A stretch of 64,000 bases of DNA from Yamagishiella unicocca. Lineage: Eukaryota > Chlorophyta > Chlorophyceae > Chlamydomonadales > Volvocaceae. Positions 12,501 through 24,078 of this stretch are shown here, piece by piece. Position numbers and translations under genes: made by a program. The stretch's first letter is position 1; each line of letters starts with the position of its first letter. The notes beneath the pieces were generated by a model. That model saw only the letters and a list, made by a program, of their open reading frames with translations, ran no database searches and was not told the origin of the DNA. The stretch is taken from the NCBI GenBank assembly GCA_003116995.1, contig BDSL01000080.1, positions 434,001-498,000 on the forward strand, read 5' to 3'.

Positions 12501-15500
12501 GCCATGTCCCACCAGCCCTGAAGCAGCCGCAACAGACTCAGCACGTTTAGGAAGAAGTACAGACGAAGGTTCCAAGGCTAGTTGCGCGTGAGGTAACGCA
12601 GCAAGCAAATACACCAGCCATTGCGACGATTGGCGGCTGTAGTTGCAGACGCAGGTTCGGCGGACAGTCATGTCTTGGGAGAACGATGAATGGCGAGTGG
12701 CGATTCGCCGTGCCTGCCCATTTCCAAAGCCCACACCAGCACAGCAGTCGCTGTCACGGTTTGAACCAGCAGGTTCGAACCAGCAGGACTCTGTGCGGGG
12801 CGAGCAGCCGCCGTGCTACAGCCTACCGTGCGCCGCCCTTTCCCGTCCTGCCCAGTCCTCGTGGTCCTTTCGTGAGGGGTGCAACGAGCAATCGCCGTTG
12901 TCACGAGTCACCACCGCCACCACCGAAACCGCATGCCTTTCGCAAAGTCGCAATACCCACCTGGAACACCCGCGACCATTCGCCGCCGAACACCCGCGGC
13001 GCCAGCCCTGCCCAACAGATGTAGGTTGCCGTCATGATCGCGATGTAGGCGTTACTGGCGCCAGTCTGCGGGGTGTGGAATAAGGTTGGAAACCACCAGC
13101 TGGCAGGCAGACAATGCCGGCCGGGCTTTGTACCGGTAATAGCGATTCGGCGACGACGCTTCGAAACTAAGCAATGCAGACCTCGAGATCTGTCTTCGTT
13201 CAAGGTGTTTCCAATTGACCCCGTTTGTTTGACCTTATTACGAACGACGGTATGTATCGAGGAGAACGCACGGCACTCTCCTTCGGCTAACGGCATGTTC
13301 TAGGTACGGCAAAGCGCCCACCCTTGCCCCGTTCGCACCGCCAGCGCCGCGCCCACGAAACCGAACTTCAGCGGGAAGATGAGCGCGTAGGTGGTGATCA
13401 CGTGTAGGGGCACCACTGTCAACGAGATGACCATCTGCGGCTTAGTAATGCGCTGCGCAACCAGAATGCGGTTTAACGGCCTGCAGGGGTCCCAAGGGGG
13501 GCGGGAGCAGCGCGGCCGAATGCAAACGCAGTGGAGGCCAAGCCTGAGCTTGCCCTTGCGTGACAGCGACCCACCCGCGCGTCTCCTTCTCCGTGTCTAA
13601 ATGCCTAAATGAGACTGCAGAGCCCACAATCCTAGCAGCACCAGCAACACCGCAGACCTACACATACCGTGAGCCCCACCGCAGCTCCAGGGAGGCAAGC
13701 ACGGTGCAGTGCTAAACAGGAACTTCAACTTCCCATCCCGGGCTCAGTTCCCGTCCCTCATCCTTCAAGCCGCTGCCCTGCCCTCCCGCCCTCCCCACCG
13801 CCATCCCGCCCACCTGGCTACCGCGTCCAGCCATATGGCCGGGATCAGCGCCAGAATATACCTGCAAGCAGACAGCTGGGGCGCGCCACCTCAGCCCCGC
13901 TGTGCGGCCCGCGCGAAGAGCTGTCGTACCGTAATCAGGTACGACCCCTTGTCGTACAGACAGCCAGGCCGCACCCCTCGCTCGCAGCCAGCAACAGAGT
14001 GGGCATTCCTCTGCGCCCTACTCCGAGCATCCGGCGGCGGCTCATCCACCTTGACGCCGCGAGCCCCCCTTACAGCAGCCCCGCCTTGTCTTGCGGGAAA
14101 CTAGTAGCATAATTGCGTTAAGCGATGTTCCCTTTCCGGAAAGGTTGGGGCAGTGGACGTTAGCGCGGCTGCGGGGCGAGCTCCCTCACTCGGAACCCCA
14201 GTGACGTGAGCGGCTGCTGCAGACGTACCCGCACTACCCTTTCGGTGGTACGGGCCACACCGCGCTTCCTCACCCGTCCCGCAACCGGCCCCAGAGGCCT
14301 CAGAGCTCCGACGAGGCCCTAGAGGCCGCACCCACTTGTGCGCCATGACCGCCAGCTCCTCATCACGGCTGAGGCGCCGCAACACGTAGGGAGCAGCCAG
14401 CATCACCCCAGTCATTGGCACGCAGTGCAGCCACAGGAACAGCTGGGTGCGCTTGAAGATGGGGCCCAGGGCAGCCAGGTTGCCGGCGCCGTAGGCCTGC
14501 AGGGGCCGGCCACGGAGGTGCTTTGCTGTGGGTGGGAGGGTTCGAGGAAGACCCGTGGATGCCCGAAACATCCGTTTAGAACAGACGTTTTGAGATGCAT
14601 GCTGGAGAACTGGGTGGGAGGGAGGGAGCCGCACCAGGCCCAGCAGGACTCCAGCGGCAGGAGAGGCGCGAGGGGGAGGGGAGCAGCGTGCGGGATAGAT
14701 CGGGGTCGACATTACACAGTCTTGGGTACAGCACCTCGCCGCGAAGCCCACCTGCGCGGCTTGCGTGTCGAGGGATCCGCACAGGCCCTGCAGGACGTAG
14801 CGGGCGGTTATACCCGTGAAGGAGTTGCCCAGAGCCGCGCCTGGCGGCGGGAGGCGGTTGAACGGGAGGAGACGGCAAGTCGACGCGTGCGTTGGACGCT
14901 TCCTAGCTCCCTGTCCCATTAACCGCCCCCCCCGACTACATACACACACACACCCGCGGCTCAGCTCAGCATATTTAAAACACACCCGCCAGCTCCAACG
15001 TCCCCAGGTGTCCAACGAAGGAGAAGCTGATTATGCTGGTGGAGTAGGCGGCCAGCAGGTTCAGCACCAGGGGCCATGCCAGGGAGGCCTGGGCCAGCAC
15101 GTCCTGTGCGTGGGTCGGCACGATGGCGGGTTCCGACTGTTAAGTGGGCGGGAGGACGGACGCGACGCCGGGGGCAGCGCGGTCGCCGGAAAGCAGGTTG
15201 GAGAGATAGCCGCGGAGCAGGACAGGGTGGCGGGAAGCGCACTTGAGGCGGAAAAAATCTATGGGTGAGAAGAGGGCGGGGGTTGCGGAGCTTCAGGTGA
15301 GGGTTGGCAGGAAGGGAGCCTAAGGGAGGAAGGATAAGAAGCTGCGAGATGCAAGGGCGGTGTAGGCGTTCGGCACGAGCGTCCAGGTTAAGGACGTAAC
15401 TTCTTCGAGCCTCATCGGCTTGGAGGTCTGGGCATATGTGGAGGCTGGTGGGGTCGGAGGGTACTTGAACAGTGCAGGGCATGCCGCGATGGGTGTTTTG

Positions 15501-15748
15501 GAGGGTTGTGGGAGGGGCGGGTGTGAAGCCCGGGTGTCCCCAGTCTCCGCACCGTTCATCAGCGACCGCGCGATGCGCACCTGCACCACCCCTCCAGACG
15601 CATGACTTTTGATAGGAGCTTTCACCTCCTTTGAATCTCCAATTTCAGCATCTGATGGGTGGAGCAGTGGCGCCCGCAAGCTTTCGCTGTCAACGCAGTC
15701 ATGCGCATCAGGAGCCGCCGGCCGGTGCTCCCCGCCGGAAGCATTCAT
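9596..15748 (-). CDS. MATE-family multidrug/organic-cation efflux transporter
   Basis: Twelve-helix cation-coupled antiporter exporting organic compounds from the cytosol to a vacuole or outside. Fourteen exons in phase: 15748-15581, 15103-14986, 14840-14752, 14496-14336, 13861-13814, 13480-13339, 13065-12961, 12577-12478, 12161-12091, 11826-11715, 11366-11259, 10918-10794, 10183-10037 and 9679-9596. Total 1578 nt, 525 aa, the usual family length. A hydrophilic N-terminus of about 60 aa carries a dileucine-like RAPLLHP, common in vacuolar MATEs. Helix 1 ends in FVGHLGTLELAG. The conserved QAYGAGNL motif follows, then paired helices in two repeats (second repeat: GMTACTQVGNMLGAG). The end reads GVVGMWAGMLLGSVMQ followed by a charged tail. 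The small exons (48-168 nt) and larger introns are typical of volvocine genes. Substrate unknown. Confidence 0.92.
10483..10572 (+). repeat. Dispersed intronic repeat, copy 1 (about 90 bp)
   Basis: Lies in an intron of the MATE gene. It shares GGGACAGGATAGTTGGCGCA and TTTTGTGGGCGCATGCT with copies at 51751-51835 and 56522-56615. See findings. Confidence 0.7.
11451..11554. repeat. 16-bp minisatellite in a MATE intron
   Basis: About 6.5 tandem copies of TGTCCAGGGAGGGAGG, nearly perfect. It lies between MATE exons 10 and 11, so it is non-coding. Confidence 0.9.
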
Positions 15749-16954
15749 TGCGTTCTGAGATGTTACTTCTTAAATATTCTGCAATAAGATTGCATTCCGG
15801 CTAGATTTGTGGTAGCCAAGCCCGTGCACGGCAATAATGATTCACTGCGATTTGCCGGGGACTTATCGGGAGCATGCGGAATAATACGGTGCCAAGCCAG
15901 TTTATCGTTTGCATGCACACCTACCCGTACTGGTGCCTTTGACCTGGCAAAACGAAGCTGGAACAAATGTTGTACAGGTACAGACCTGTACGGACGTGGT
16001 ACAAGTAGCGTACAAGTTCCGCCGAACTGGGTATCTGCCACGCGTGTGGTTTGAGATGTACAGAGCGGCCCCTGAGCCTTGGCAGCTCTGAGCCCAGCAC
16101 AGCAGGGCACAGCTTGCTTGGATTTTATATTGAGCTAACAAGTACACCGTACAGGGATGCATTTTCCAGCATGCTCGTGGTTTGGCTCTTCCTCCTTCGC
16201 GTGTGGTCCATCTTTTGGACAGTTGTAGGTCGCGCACGACATTGGACAGTGATTGCGTGTGTTGCATCTTTCCCGGTGGATGTGTACGCCGCGTTCCGAG
16301 TGACATGCGGCGATAGACAGACGCTGGGGATATTGCTGATGGCCTGTCATTAAGGTGACCCCACTCCAATCGCAAACATCCAGCATGGCAGGTTAGACTT
16401 TGACGTAGCATTCAAATGCGCAATGGGTAAGAGCGATCATCGACGTTGGAGCGTTCACACACATGCGTTTGCTGTTTAGGCTAAAGGTACAAAGCTCGAA
16501 CATTTATACAACACGCTTGTCCAACACAGCAACGAAGGTCGTTCCTTGACTCTCACACATCGCCAAGACCTCTGGGTCGCATCATTGATCCGAGCGCATC
16601 AGTCCCAAATGTCATCGCATTCGACTTAGTCCGTCGAGGCTCATAGCCGGGGCCAGACAACCAACAACCAACGTCCTTTTCCATTTGCCGCCGTGATATC
16701 CGTAAATCCATACGTCGTGTCATTGCAGCACTTCAAAACATTGTCACTAAAGGCGCTAATCACGGCGCCCTCTCGTCGGCACGCGGCAGGTATCGCCTGG
16801 GACAGTGCGCCTTTCGTCAGAAGCAGTCAACTAGTTTTCCTAATGCTTGTCAAACAACCAGCGCCACAGCCATTACGAATGCCCCAGGACGCTGCAAACA
16901 GATTGCTCGTACTAACTGACGGCCGCACTCGCTCCGCACAGGTCCTCTCGGGCC
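15749..16954. other. Spacer between MATE and KCS genes
   Basis: Upstream region of the MATE gene and 3' region of KCS. Around 15.96-16.05 kb there is a cluster of GTACA/TGTAC words forming weak palindromes. No gene recognised and no clear TGTAA signal for KCS seen. Confidence 0.5.
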
Positions 16955-19900
16955 TTACCCCTTCCTGACGTGGTGGTTCGGCAGCGCAGCGAGGTGCTGG
17001 CGCATCTCCTCCACGTCGAATCCATGCCACGCGTCGTGGGCGTGCTGTTGAGGGGGAGACAAGAGGGCGCGACCGAGGTATGAGGCGCAAGCTACACGTT
17101 TAGATGGGAACCATGCGAATGAAGCCGTCCAAATGCCGCAAAAATGATGGCCCACCTAAACTATGCTCCCAACCTGAAACAACCCGAACACGTCGTCGGG
17201 CACATGCATATACATGAAAACTGGAGAGACGGCAGTTCTGTCCCTTAGCGTCGTGGGCATGGCCCGGGTCGTAAAGGCACAAATGGGGCGGTATCCATGC
17301 TGCTGGGAACAGCCCTGACCACACACCTTAAACGAGCGGTTCACTCGCCACACGGCGCTGTTGCACTTGAAGCCGCTGCCGAAGCCCATCTGCCAGATGC
17401 GCTCGCCGCGGCGCATGCCCTGGAAGGTCTCCAGGTAGGCCAGCACGTACCAGATGGACGACGAGGACACGTTGCCGTATCGGTACAGTGCTGCCCGCGA
17501 GGGCTCGACCATCTCATTTGTGAGCTGCAGCTGGCGCTCAATCTCGTCGATAACAGCGCGGCCACCTGGCGGAAGGGAACAACAGGGAAACAGGATGCAT
17601 TTAAAGAGCTTCGCCGCACATATTTCCTGCAATGTTTGAAGATTAAGATGCATACCACGGGTGCTGCCATGCGTGCACGCTGGGCCACAAGTGACGACTA
17701 ACAAGAGAGATACATCGCGCCACATCGGCGCCCCTGGCGCGCACCGGTGTGGATGCAGACCCTGTCGAACGCGAGCTTGAAGTCGGGGATGTAGGGCTTA
17801 ACCTTGTAGCCGAACACCTTGCGAGCGACAAGGTTGAAGAAGAACAGCAGCTGCTCCGACAGGGGCAGCACCAGCGGCCCTAGCGTCGTCACGTTGATCT
17901 TCAGCGCCTCGCCGGCGACCGCGAACAGCTCCTAACGAGCCGAAGGGAAACCGCCAGATAGGACAGCATGGTCAATTGGGGGCAGTGCATGAGGAGCCGA
18001 ACACCACAAGGCGTGGCAACAAGGACAGATGTACAACGTAGTGTCGCACTGGCTTGGGTTCACCAACCTGACAAGCAGCGAACTGCACCAAAGGACCTGC
18101 GGACCCGTCAACCTTGTTGTGAACGCCCTCCCGCCCCTTCCTGGGGCTGCACACCAGTACTGCGAACACAAACCTTTGTGAGGCGCACGCCGATGTTACG
18201 CTCGGGGTCCTCCATCTGGAAGATGCAGCTATAGGCGGCATCCTTCGCGCCCAGGTGCGTGCGGACCGTGTGAAGCAGCTCGTACTTGGAGCGCCTGCAG
18301 GCGGGCCGTGTGGAATGAGCGGACGGATGCCATGCGAGATTGAATGGGCGGAGCCGACATGCCTAATGGACATTGATGGACACAGCACGGTGACCGCAAA
18401 CGTCCCTCGCCGTAGCTGCCGAATGCAGGTGTGGGTATGGCCGTTACTTTTGAAGTTCAACAACTTCTAAGTGGTAACGCTGTACGTGCGGTTACAACGA
18501 ACCCGACAGAAGTCCTCCGGTGCCTAATAACATTCGCGCCATGTGCAAAGATAACCTGAGCCGATTCGAGCCTTGCCCACGCAAGGCCGATGCTCTTCTC
18601 CCTGGACGCATCTTGGAAGTGCGCGTTGGAATTCCACAAAGGCTTTAGTGCACAACCCAGGCCCATGTCCCAGTCCGTACGACCAACGCACCAGGCGTCG
18701 CGGCGGCGGTTGGAGAGTAGAATGGCGGCACCGCCCACCCGGAAGAGGCAGTTGGGTAGCAGCTTATCGCGGTCGTTGCCGAAGTACCAGTTCTACAAGA
18801 ACAGACACCCGGAGAAACGGTACATGACGTGATGATGACAGGAGGTGGGCAGACATGCGTTAGTAGTGCCAACTGGGATTTCTCTGGCATAGGCGCGCTT
18901 TGAACGGCTTGTGCAAGCCGTCCAATGTGTTGTAGTCTCATTTCCTGCCCGCCTGCCCGTCATCCCTGCCATGCCTTCCATACCTGCGTAATGTTCTCAG
19001 TGCTGACCACCAAGGCGTATGTGGACGGGTGCAGCTGCAGCAGCTGCTGCGCGAGGTCAATGGAGATGGGCGAGGCGGAGCAGCCCATGCCGGCGAGGTT
19101 GAACGACAGAATGTTGGAGCGCATTTTGAACTTGTTGATGATCATCGCCGTCAGCGAGGGCGTCGGGTTGAAGAGCGAGCAATTCAGGACAAGGATGCCG
19201 ATCTGGAGGCGAAGAATGAGGAAGGGGTCAATAGGGGTGTTGGTAACAGACCACGAAGACATTAGTTGAGTTGAGAACCACATGCCTGGTGCGACAGTGT
19301 TGTCGAGGACGGAAAACAGGGACAGGTGAGTCTGGCGACCGAGCCAATAGCGATGCGAGGCAGGTACAGTCAACCAGACGGTTGGCATTCCAACGCAACA
19401 CGTCTCGTGAGCAGCCCAGGCTTTGCAGCAGGAGTATTCCTTTTTGCGCCGCTTTCTGGATCCTTTTATGGTCCACAAATCCTGTTCGTGCCACTCGCAC
19501 CTGCTTGGGGTGGATGCCGGTGCGCTGCAGGAGCTCCTCGATGATGGGGAACACAACACTTTCAAACTCAAGGCGCGCGTTGGCCATTGTGCACTCGGGC
19601 GGGACGGTCTGGACGGCTGTTAGGTGCATGGGGCGGACGGGTGGGCGCGGGCACAAAAGGGTTTACCAAGCGGATTGCATGAATGCTTGGATACCACCGC
19701 CGTAGAATCTTCCCGGTTATGCATACATGTGGGTCGTACTCGTGCATATCGGAAGGCAAGATGCCTAGATGCAGATAAATACAGTGTGTCATGCGGCGCC
19801 TGATGCCAGTCGCAGCTCTGGGATCTTTCGGCAAACAACTTGCTGCTGCTTGCGAGAGACAGCCGTTCCCTATCCGCCACAAGCAGCGGCTTGGGACGTA

Positions 19901-21523
19901 GATACTGCTGGTGGCCAGGCTTCATCCATGCTCTTCAGCCACTGGGCTATAGCCTGTTGGGTGGGATAGCCGCCCGCCACCTGGGCCCAGTTGACTGATT
20001 GCCTGAAACGCCAGCTGGTTGCTCTGACTGCGCTCCTCGCTCACATTCGAACAGCGTGCTCGTGATGCTCCGACTGTGAGCCGCAAGCCGCAGTGCTACG
20101 ACGAACCTCTGACCACCAAGCCACGTGCCTTCAGAATATTCACTCGTGCCCCCTTCTTTCACGTGTTCTGAAAACATACGCGTTCGGCTGAAATTACCCA
20201 AATCGCTTTGTGGCATCGCGACTCACCTGGGGGCAGGTACGTCTGCTGGCCCAAGCCAGAGCGCACCAAGATCTTCTCCTGGAATTCCAGTGCCTCATCC
20301 GTGAATCGCTGTGGCCAATGAACACCGTAACAGAACGTATGGTGGGGGGGTTGAGGGCAGGCGAGGCAAGGACACCACAGCAGAAGATGCCATAGTACGA
20401 AAGCCGATGGGGATGGTCGTGAGGGTCTTTCAGGCCGCAAGATTGAGGTCAGAGCATTCACAGCGTGGCAACGTGCAGATGGCGGCAATCCACATCTGCC
20501 CCATGTTCATTGGACACCCGCAACGAAGCGTGAGCCGTGCATGTAAAACACAATCGTTATGGTGGTCAACCACGTGCACTATCGCTTCAGCAACGATAGC
20601 TAACCCGTGGCAGTGTGGAACTCGTAAGGTTACTAACAGCCGGATATGTGTTGCCGTACTGTCGTCCAGACCGTTGCACTCGTCAGGCAAACTTACGTGG
20701 CAGTTCCGTGAACCAGACATGAACCGAGCGTACGTGGCTACCCAGCTGCGAGGGCATGTACCCAGTTGCTCAGTACCAGCGATGGGGTTTGGTTATGGCA
20801 ACAGAGTCTATAGGCACAGAAGTTATACATTGTAAAGGCTGCTTGTAGGGATAGGTACAGCGGAGGGTAGATGGTCCCATCCTTTGAGCCGATCAGCTTT
20901 TGTGGGAGTACAGCGTTCACACCTGTCAGGGGCACGGTAGACCTGGTAGTCAACCAGATACACTGGCCGCGTCCGCAGGATGTAGTAACTAACGGTAACA
21001 GCAACGAGGGCTGAGATAGTGACCATGGCGGTGACCTGTGCAAGAGGAAGGCAACCGTTTGAATTGCGATGAAAGACACCTTGGAGATGGCGCCAACGAC
21101 CCTCACCAAGTTGAACGTCAAGTCCGTCTGCTTCGCGACGCTGAGAAGACGCGAGAGCTCTCCTGTCCGGTGCATATTTGCAACTTCAAGCTGCGGGAAA
21201 GGGCGCGACGCGATCAATCGAACGACGGCACATCCGAGGAGGCGCGTCCGAGGGGCTGATGGTCCGAAGCGCCTTACCAGCAACATGGCGGCCAGCGGAA
21301 CCAGAGCGATTGTGAGGAGGTATGACATGAGGAATGTGTAGCCGCGCTTGACATATTTGAGCGCCACGCTGCGGCGATAGTCTGCGCGGGAGCATCAACG
21401 CTCAATTGGCAAGCCCAAAACCTGATTTGGTAACGCACAAACTGCACCTGGGAATTGTAGGTTGCTCCTTTGGCCCGCGCCATTGGTGGTTACCGTCGCG
21501 GTGACGGTCGGTTCTGTGCTCAT
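16955..21523 (-). CDS. 3-ketoacyl-CoA synthase (FAE1/KCS type, very-long-chain fatty acid elongase)
   Basis: Condensing enzyme of the ER fatty-acid elongase: joins malonyl-CoA to a long-chain acyl-CoA in the first, chain-length-determining step. Twelve exons: 21523-21448, 21381-21278, 21035-20923, 20745-20697, 20308-20227, 19616-19501, 19202-18984, 18792-18692, 18294-18174, 17931-17745, 17565-17327 and 17044-16955. Sum 1497 nt, 498 aa, no phase conflict. The N-terminus has two hydrophobic segments ([19 protein letters not shown] and a second in exon 3) that anchor it in the ER. Catalytic Cys is at about residue 221 (NLAGMGCSA), His at about 388 (VCIHTGGRAVID) and Asn at about 421 ([10 protein letters not shown]), very close to the FAE1 triad spacing. 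Also present are [11 protein letters not shown] and [13 protein letters not shown]. Head-to-head with the uL11m gene. Which acyl chain it elongates cannot be told. Confidence 0.96.
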
Positions 21524-21895
21524 GGTGTCTGAAAGCCGCGGGGGGCTCCACCTATAGCACCTCCTATTTTCAAAAGTAGATCAGATAATGATTGTGATCA
21601 GCAACAAGTATTCAACGACTGGGTAAAAAAACTGGTCTATCTGCGTAAGAATTGAACATCTTGTGTCTTCAAATGACAGCGCATGGGCAATGCCGTACAG
21701 GTAATGGGAGAAGGTGCATCATACATTACCATCTCATCACACACTTCGCATGCTCAACGGATTACGTTCTGTCTAGAGCGCCTTTAAGTCGCCAGGGTTG
21801 CTTTTTCGCCGGAGTAGAGTGCATGGAATTCGTCGCTGTCTGTCCTCTGTAGCAAGCCAACTCTACTTCAAGTAGGGACAACAAAGATTATTGTA
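21524..21895. promoter_or_regulatory. Shared intergenic region of divergent KCS and uL11m genes
   Basis: Only 372 bp separate the two start codons, so the 5' UTRs and promoters of KCS (-) and uL11m (+) must share this stretch. It is notably AT-richer than the flanking exons. No specific factor site was recognised. Confidence 0.45.
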
Positions 21896-23017
21896 ATGGC
21901 AGCTGCAGCCAAGCCCACAGGTCCTCGGACCCTGACGAATACGATCAGGCTGCTCATCAACGCGGGAGCGGCCAAGCCAGCGCCGCCGGTAGGCCCCGCG
22001 CTGGGCCAAGCAGGTCTCAATATTATGGCTTTCTGCAAGGTGTGCGGTGTGCGATCCTCTAGTGCTACATGGCGGCGATTTTGTCTCCGAGCCCCTGCGC
22101 ACACCGCAACCTTGCATTCTATTATACTCATCCTCGTTTCGGATGAGCGAATTCGTGGGCCTGGTGGGTGGGATGTACTCCACTTTTGTGTGAACCATCC
22201 ATCCCGACCTCAGGACCCAGCACGCGCGCAACGAGCCATGGATACCCATTTTCCCGCGTGTAGCCCAACTGTCCCGCGTGTGGGTCACTGTATAGCCCGA
22301 CTGTGCCTCCTTTGGGGTTATGGCATAACCGGGCACACATCGAATGATCCCTGGGCGCATGTGGGCGCATGTATGAGCCGTGGGTGCGTTGGTTCTTGGG
22401 ACCAGCGCTGACGGCACACAGCAATGCGACAGCACGCAGCTCAATCCCCCGCTTCACCTACTACGCTTTCGCCGCCGCCGGCCAGGAGTTCAATGCGAAG
22501 ACATCCGGGTATAAGGAGGGCACGCTTCTCCGCGTCAAGATGCGTGTGTTTTCGGACAAGACATATGAATGGGATCTGCATATGCCGCCCAGTACCTGGC
22601 TTATCAAGAAAGCCGCTGGTGAGGGCTAGGAACCGGGGAATGGGTTCGGCAGCACGGGACGTGCGAAAGGGCCGATTGGGCGCTGGTCCCCATACTCATC
22701 ATGGCCTGAGTGAACGTGTCCAGGCACAAATTCTACAGAAAAGGACACATGCCGCGCGCGTTCGCTACTTTTCCGTCTGCCTTCGTCGCGCCCAGCCTGG
22801 TCGCTCGCCCTGCCCACCCGCTCCAGGGTTGGCCCGGGCCGCCAACAACCCGGGTCACGAGGTCGCGGGTACCATTTCGCTGAAGCACCTTTACGAGATC
22901 GGCCGCCTCAAGCAGCGAGATACGCCCAACGTGCCGCTGCAGTCCATCGTCACGGCGCTGCTGCACACCTGCCGCAGCATGGGCGTGCGCGTGGTGGCAC
23001 GACCCGAGGACGCATGA
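21896..23017 (+). CDS. MRPL11: Mitochondrial ribosomal protein uL11m (MRPL11)
   Basis: Large-subunit protein of the mitoribosomal stalk base, contacting the GTPase-associated rRNA. Three exons: 21896-22039, 22486-22618 and 22827-23017, giving 155 aa, close to other uL11m proteins. Exon 1 carries the N-terminal signature [20 protein letters not shown]; exon 2 continues [17 protein letters not shown] and [12 protein letters not shown]; exon 3 carries [19 protein letters not shown] and the terminal [14 protein letters not shown]. The organellar rather than cytosolic assignment rests on the bacterial-type sequence and its similarity to MRPL11 (KHxYEIxR). No obvious cleavable presequence: the protein starts directly at the conserved domain, as reported for some uL11m. 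The first intron contains many short repeats and in-frame stops. Confidence 0.93.
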
Positions 23018-24078
23018 ACGGAAAACGTTGCCCTGCTCAACGGCGGGAGCTTGCTGGGTCGTTGCTTTGGACGGGCTGTGACTCGGCTGATGCACTGGAG
23101 CAGGCGTGCAGCCTGGCGGGACGTGGGAGGCGAATGCCGCGTTGGGAACCCGGAGGAGCGATAGCGGCAGAGAGGAGAGGCTGAGGAGGGAGCTGGGGCT
23201 GTGCACGGTGTACGGCAGCAGTGCCCTGGCCTGCCCACATCGTCCCACCATGCTTCTCCGTACTGCGGCATCCGCCTTTCACGGAGGCTGCCTGCACCCA
23301 GGTCCAGCCGCAGCCCTTTCCCTGCCCACCCACAACCGCACCAACGCACCCGCGAGCCACCACCATGTGGGTCGGCTGTACCCCATCCGCCGTCGGTCAG
23401 AATCGGCCCACCAGAGCCTGCCGGTGGGCTCCTTCCACGTTGCTCTGCCGACCGGAGCACGACGACGTGCCTTTTCCGCGGCTATGCTTGCGATGGACAT
23501 CCTGGAGCGAAGGACAGTGGCTAACCTGGGCCGTACGTTGGCGGAACGCCGAGCAGTGGCATGCTGCGGTGGCCAGTATTTACCAGCAACCAGCGCCTGG
23601 CGGTGGGGATACGGCTACGGCCCGGGCTACGGCCCGGGCGCAGCATCACAACCAGCACCACGGCAACACGCTGTTCCTTCGAACCTGTGCCCCATGTAGC
23701 ATTCGACCCTTGGATGCAGTAGCCTGGCTGGACTTTACATGGCTTCTTCAGCCGTGCAGCAGAACAGCGGACAACCCTGCCTACGCTACGAGCATGGCCG
23801 CGTGTTTCCGACTTTGCCAGCTGTCGATTGCACTTCAGGGCAGCGGTCGCGTTTGCAGTGGTTAACATCGACACGCCTTTGGCCAGTCCCCGACCCTGAT
23901 CGCCCCAAGCTCCCACCCTGTTCTCCCAAGCGCCGCAGTGAAGTGCTGCCCTGCAGGAGCGCGGCCGCACCGTGGTCACACTGCGCTATCGCAACAGCGG
24001 GCAGGAGCTCTGTAACGGCGAACCCTCCCGAGAGCCACCTTGCCTCTATCCTTGTCGACGCAGCGCGCAATCGCTTCA
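23018..24078. other. Convergent 3' region of uL11m and RNA methyltransferase
   Basis: No gene recognised. Long frames on both strands are GC-rich noise without domains. It includes a short direct repeat of GGCTACGGCCC near 23.62 kb. Confidence 0.45.
23735..23739 (-). terminator. Candidate TGTAA polyadenylation signal of the RNA methyltransferase gene
   Basis: TGTAA on the minus strand about 340 bp beyond the stop codon of the methyltransferase. Confidence 0.35.

Noticed and set aside
14101..15015. 304-codon minus-strand frame
   Set aside because: It runs through several MATE exons and introns; only the pieces bounded by splice sites match the family.
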